From the NCBI GenBank assembly GCA_009602735.1, contig WELA01007625.1, positions 5,311-69,310 of the forward strand: DNA of 64,000 nt. The letters run 5' to 3'. This document shows, one piece after another, positions 60,291 to 64,000 of this stretch; positions within the stretch are counted from its first letter, which is position 1, and each line of letters begins with the position of its first letter. Position numbers and translations under genes: made by a program. The notes beneath the pieces are model-generated. The model was not told where the DNA came from. It saw only the letters and a program-made list of their open reading frames with translations, and made no database searches. The stretch is from Mesotaenium endlicherianum. Its lineage: Eukaryota; Streptophyta; Zygnematophyceae; Zygnematales; Mesotaeniaceae.

Positions 60291-63250
60291 TCAAGCTTCA
60301 ACAGTCTTAATGCCAGCCCTCTTATCCCACTCAGACGCTGACAGTGTGTCAGCCATTGACTCCTGGCCTCTCCATAGGATCTGCACATTGCAACAGACGG
60401 GGGAATGTAAGATCTACTTTCCACTTTAACAAGAGGATGCGAGAGCGATGGCAGCTCGAAGGCTTGAGGAGAGGCGCATCGCCTGGCACGTCCAGCAAGT
60501 CCAGAAAACTTGCCGGTCCTTCCTACGTTGTTCTAGCAGGCTTCCCTGACACAGATAAATGCAGATGATCAATCGGCTGCAACCGCTGAGAGTAAGCAGA
60601 AAAGCGGCTTAGTGAGTGCCGTAGAAGCTCCCCCTGGCAAAATTCAGTCGAGAGAGAAACACGACGACATAAGTTCAACCACAATCGACTGCCCGGGGGT
60701 CAGCAGCGGCTGAGTGCAAGTACTCCTCCTCCTCTTCTCCTCGCGGTGGCACCGCGAGCACCCAAGAGCAGCACCCATCTTGAAGCCACTCGAGGATAAC
60801 CTGCCCGTAAGAGCTTCTCGCTGTGAACTTACTACTCTGCATTTTAAGTGGCAGCCTAGCTTGCCTGCCAGCCTGGCGCTGAGCACTGGGCGACCCGTTG
60901 CGGTAGAGACAGGCGCTGGTAGCATATAGCAGGAAGCTAACAGGGCGAGAGCGCCCGCAGTGCGAGCCGGGCGAGTGGTGCGAGCAGCGCAAATAGTGCG
61001 AGAAGACCGCAGCTCGAGTCGGGTGGCCGGGTGGCCGCGTGTGCAAATGTGTGCGCGCGTTGCCTGCTGTGGGGCCGCGCGTACGTGAGTACGCGTTATG
61101 CGCTCAAGTTCTCGTGCAGCCGCTGGGTCACGTGGGGCCCGCGTACGCGCGCAGCTGCTGGCAGTGGAATGTGTACCTTGTCGACTACGCCGAAGGTCAT
61201 GGCTTGCCGGGGGTTCATGTAGAAGGGGCGCTCCATTTTTTTAGCCACCACCTCCTTGCTCTGCCACCCCACCCTCACGACCCGTCACAGATTCAGCACA
61301 TTCCGGCTCATTCGGCTCATTCCGGTTCATTCAGCACGGCAGCACAGCACCAGCTCTTGGCACGCCCTGCCCGCTTGGCACGTTCCGCACATTCAGCACG
61401 TCCAGCACAGCACCAAGCTTCAGCACATCCTGCACATGCAGCACACGCAGGACAAAGGGCACACACACTCTACCCGCGGCCACCTCACAGCCACTACTAG
61501 AAGAATGGGACAAAGCACTTCCTGCGCTTCCTCGGTTTCTCCCATGTGAGCAACTTCAGCGCGGCACCAGCCCTCTCACCACATTCAGCACAACGTGTGC
61601 GCTCTACCCCCACGGACACTAGGGGAAAGGGCACGAGGCACTCCTTTTGCGGGAGAGCTAGGATCGAGAGGACAGGGACAGATGCAATGAGCACCAGCAC
61701 TGGTGCACTGGCTCTGGCGCTGCAACGGTTCAGTTTCCGCAGGGGAAGGGGCTCAGAGCACTCAGATCGTTGGACTTCTCCCATTACTCCATCTGCCAGC
61801 CCCTCCGCAGGCTCTGCAACACCCAATGCAGAGCCATGGGGGCTCATGCCAAGTCATGCAACCTCTCAAGGGGAGGACCCGTGGGTGACCGGCCGTTGCA
61901 CCGCATCTCGTCCTGTAGGCCTGAAGTGAAGTAAACTCGCGTGATCGAGCCGCGCAAGAGGAAAACCATACCGCAGAAGGAGGCACCTCTGCTGGCACCT
62001 CCGCGCAACAAAGGAGAGAACCAGCGGGAGCCCGGGAGCAGGTGAGCAGGCAGGGGAGAGCAGACGAGTGGCCCCTCACACCCGGCACGCCGTGTTGCCG
62101 CTTGTGCAACTCTGAAGCGCGCAACGACGTGTCGTGGATGGGTAAAAGACATATCAATTGTACCCCGCAGCAAGGGGGGCGCCGTGAAGTACGGGGAGAA
62201 GCAGGGGAGGAGGGAGCAGGAGCGGCAGCGGGAGCGGGAGCCGATCTAAGAAACGACAAGAAGTTTGACTGAGGGCTCCCATTCAAACAGTAGAGGGGCT
62301 GAAGTGTGTGACGGATGGTGATGGGCCCGTCACTCTCCTCACACGTCATCAGTCCAGGGCAGGGCCGTGAACCGGAGCCGCACACAGGCTCCGTCCCCGT
62401 GCCCTACAAGGACAGAAGTCACGTGCGTGGGCAAGCCTCCAGGAGAGCAAAGAGGGAGAGGGAGAGGGACGAAAGGGAGGGGTAGGTGGGGGGTGGGGGT
62501 GGGGGGCGTTGCAACTCACCTTGCCCGTGTGGCGCGCTAGCAGCTTCACGAGTGTGTCGCGATTGTGCGCCATCTGCCACCACAGCTCGCAGGAGCCCAC
62601 AAACAACGAGGAGGAGAGGAGAAAAGAGAAGGAAGAAGGAGGAAGTGAGACCAAAGGGACGTCAGTCAACCAAGTGGACAGCTGGCATCGCACCAGAACG
62701 CCTGCAGACTAGCCCGCTCCTCCTGCACATGCTGAGGCGGGAGACCAGGTGACTTTGACAGGCAGAGGCCCCCTAAAAGAAAGGGCAAGCACACGCACAG
62801 GGCTTCAGACAGCTTTCTTGCACTTGCACAGTGCGTTGGTCGTCGTTCACCTCCCACAAATAAGGCACGCGGAAAGCAAACGCAAAACAAACGGAAAGGA
62901 CGCAGACAGTGGGTGGATGCAATGTGCTTTTCCTCGACTCCAAATGCCTCCCTCTCCCTCTTCCTCTCCCCCCCCCTCCCTCCTCCCTCCGTCCCTCCCT
63001 TGAGAGCACGCGCTACAACACTCACTACGCGTGCATGCAAGACCTCCAATACCAAATCAGCAGCATACCAAGAATGACTAAGGAGGCATGCTCCTCGCGG
63101 AGCTCTCTGCCTTTCAGGCCAAGCCCAGCCCAGGGGGGGGTTTGGAAGGGTTTGAGGTCAAGGCCGACAAGCGGACCTCCTTGGCTCGGAGGCTGACGTC
63201 AAGGGCCGACAGCTGTCCCGTCCCTGGCAGGCGCGGCTGCTGGATCATGG
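60291..63250 (-). CDS. CLPR1: Plastid Clp protease non-catalytic subunit ClpR1-like, last four coding exons
   Basis: Minus-strand exons are 63250-63177, 62573-62520, 61260-61177 and 60380-60291 (stop at 60291-60293). They encode AMIQQPRLPGTGQLSAL.., MAHNRDTLVKLLARHTGK, SKEVVAKKMERPFYMNPRQ..FGVVDK, and ILWRGQESMADTLSASEW..GIKTVEA. After the first exon all junctions are phase 0. ILWRGQE and the AGIKxV ending match plant ClpR1 rather than other Clp subunits. ClpR proteins sit in the chloroplast ClpPR barrel but lack catalytic residues. Here the usual active-site His position reads Gln (MIQQP) and the position expected for the Asp reads Pro (MERPFY), which supports ClpR. Donors are gtccgc (weak), gtgagt and gtacac. 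The 5' exons, with transit peptide, were not found to the right and may lie beyond the window. Confidence 0.88.
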
Positions 63251-63253
63251 CTG

Positions 63254-63255
<2 letters not shown>

Positions 63256-63289
<34 letters not shown>
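63256..63289. repeat. (CA)n microsatellite next to a ClpR1 splice acceptor
   Basis: About 16 CA units. On the gene's strand this reads (TG)n and ends a few bases before the acceptor tatgcag of the first visible ClpR1 exon, in place of a usual polypyrimidine tract. Confidence 0.95.
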
Positions 63290-63292
<3 letters not shown>

Positions 63293-63356
63293 TCATACCC
63301 GAGTCTCCTCGTTGAGATTTCCCATCCCCACGTTAAAGTCGCCATTTGAGACCCCC

Positions 63357-63560
63357 ATACCTGCTCCCGCTCCCACTCCCACTCCCACTCCCACTCCCAC
63401 TCCCATCTCCTTCACCGCTTCCATTCACTCCCATCCACGTCCACATTCTACGTCCCCCATTCCCCATCCCCATCCCCATCCCCATTCCCCATCTTCATCT
63501 CGACCCACACCCACACCCCCATGCACACCTCCATCCCCATTCCCATCCCCATCCCCATCT
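63357..63560 (+). repeat. Simple repeats of (CCCACT)n and (CCCATC)n type
   Basis: About 200 bp of six-base units, first ctccca-type and then ccatcc-type with variants. It probably lies within a ClpR1 intron. No coding signal is supported. Confidence 0.9.
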
Positions 63561-64000
63561 CCGTCCCCCAACTTCATTCCGCATGTAGGCACGCAAAGGA
63601 GGTGGGCTTGGCCATCGCCTCCACAGAAGCGACGGGCTTCATGCTCGGCTGCTCAAGGACAAGAGGTGCAGCAACCCTGATGGGCAGGCACACACTAGAG
63701 GGCGATGCTTCCCCGGGCCGCTGCCCTGGCGACGCCCGGCGGGTCTGCCCTGAGATGCCGCACCACAAGGGTGACAAGAAGAAGTGCACGCAAGCGGGCA
63801 GGCGCGCGTGCCTGCCTGGCCCGCAAGCCTGACCTCTCGCAGGGCAGCGGACTGCGCTCGACCAACACCACGCAAGCGAATTCTTCTGGCCGGACAAGGA
63901 GCACGCGCAGGACTGCGAACTGCGAACTGCAAACTGCAAACCTCAAATCGCGAACCGCGAACCACGAACCGCTGACCGTGAGCAACTCATCGACAGGGCG
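63561..64000. other. Right edge of the window, unassigned; short minisatellite near the end
   Basis: Frames are open on both strands because of high GC, but none matches the missing ClpR1 exons or another family. Between about 63911 and 63970 a 7-8 base unit (gaactgc, then gaaccgc variants) is repeated. Confidence 0.4.

Noticed and set aside
61039-62385. Several open frames on both strands between ClpR1 exons
   Set aside because: They cross well-supported exon and intron borders of ClpR1 and have low-complexity His/Pro/Ser composition.
63521-63832. Plus-strand frame with VGLAIAST-like sequence resembling a Clp motif
   Set aside because: Wrong strand for the ClpR1 gene and the similarity does not extend; treated as chance.
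1-64000. CRISPR arrays, operons or bacterial-type signals
   Set aside because: Spliced plant-type genes and LTR elements show nuclear eukaryotic DNA; the tandem repeats present are simple satellites without spacer structure.

Overview
The window is nuclear DNA of a green plant lineage, most likely a streptophyte (charophyte) alga such as a Chara-like species. Four spliced, plant-type host genes stand at the edges: a polyamine/amino-acid transporter, two OBAP1-type oil-body proteins, a DUF4378 protein and the plastid Clp subunit ClpR1. They have GT/AG introns and are separated by a retrotransposon-packed centre. The charophyte call also rests on a Ty3/gypsy element that carries its own cytosine-5 DNA methyltransferase; such elements have been reported from charophytes. 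Species cannot be fixed from sequence alone. LEFT, 1-13.7 kb: two internal exons of a transporter on the minus strand run off the left end. They are divergent from a tandem pair of three-exon OBAP1-like genes on the plus strand (2424-4414 and 6627-9053). A DUF4378 gene follows on the minus strand (11134-13670). CENTRE, 15.8-37.8 kb: nested mobile elements. A chromodomain Ty3/gypsy family (here 'family A') is present as a truncated copy (17.4-24.8 kb), a rearranged cluster (24.8-26.8 kb) and a copy bounded by a target duplication (27062-36498). Into these have landed solo LTRs, a TIR DNA transposon (19117-22697) and other LTRs, many with recognisable target duplications, so the insertion order can be read. 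RIGHT-CENTRE, 37.8-55.4 kb: a large broken Ty3/gypsy element on the minus strand, in the order gag, protease, linker, DNMT, reverse transcriptase, RNase H, integrase, PHD-like finger. It is interrupted by a solo LTR (42849-43570) and by a complete-length, young family A copy (45087-51847). RIGHT, 55.4-64 kb: a poorly recognisable AT-rich stretch, then the last four coding exons of ClpR1 on the minus strand (60291-63250). HOW IT FITS: the host genes are unrelated housekeeping, lipid-body and transport functions and do not form a pathway; only the OBAP1 pair is a family cluster. The most interesting system is the methyltransferase-bearing retrotransposon. It combines a chromatin writer (DNMT3/DRM-like) with a probable chromatin reader (PHD-like) behind its integrase. 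A second point is that family A LTRs contain antisense Pol III A-box and B-box-like sequences.
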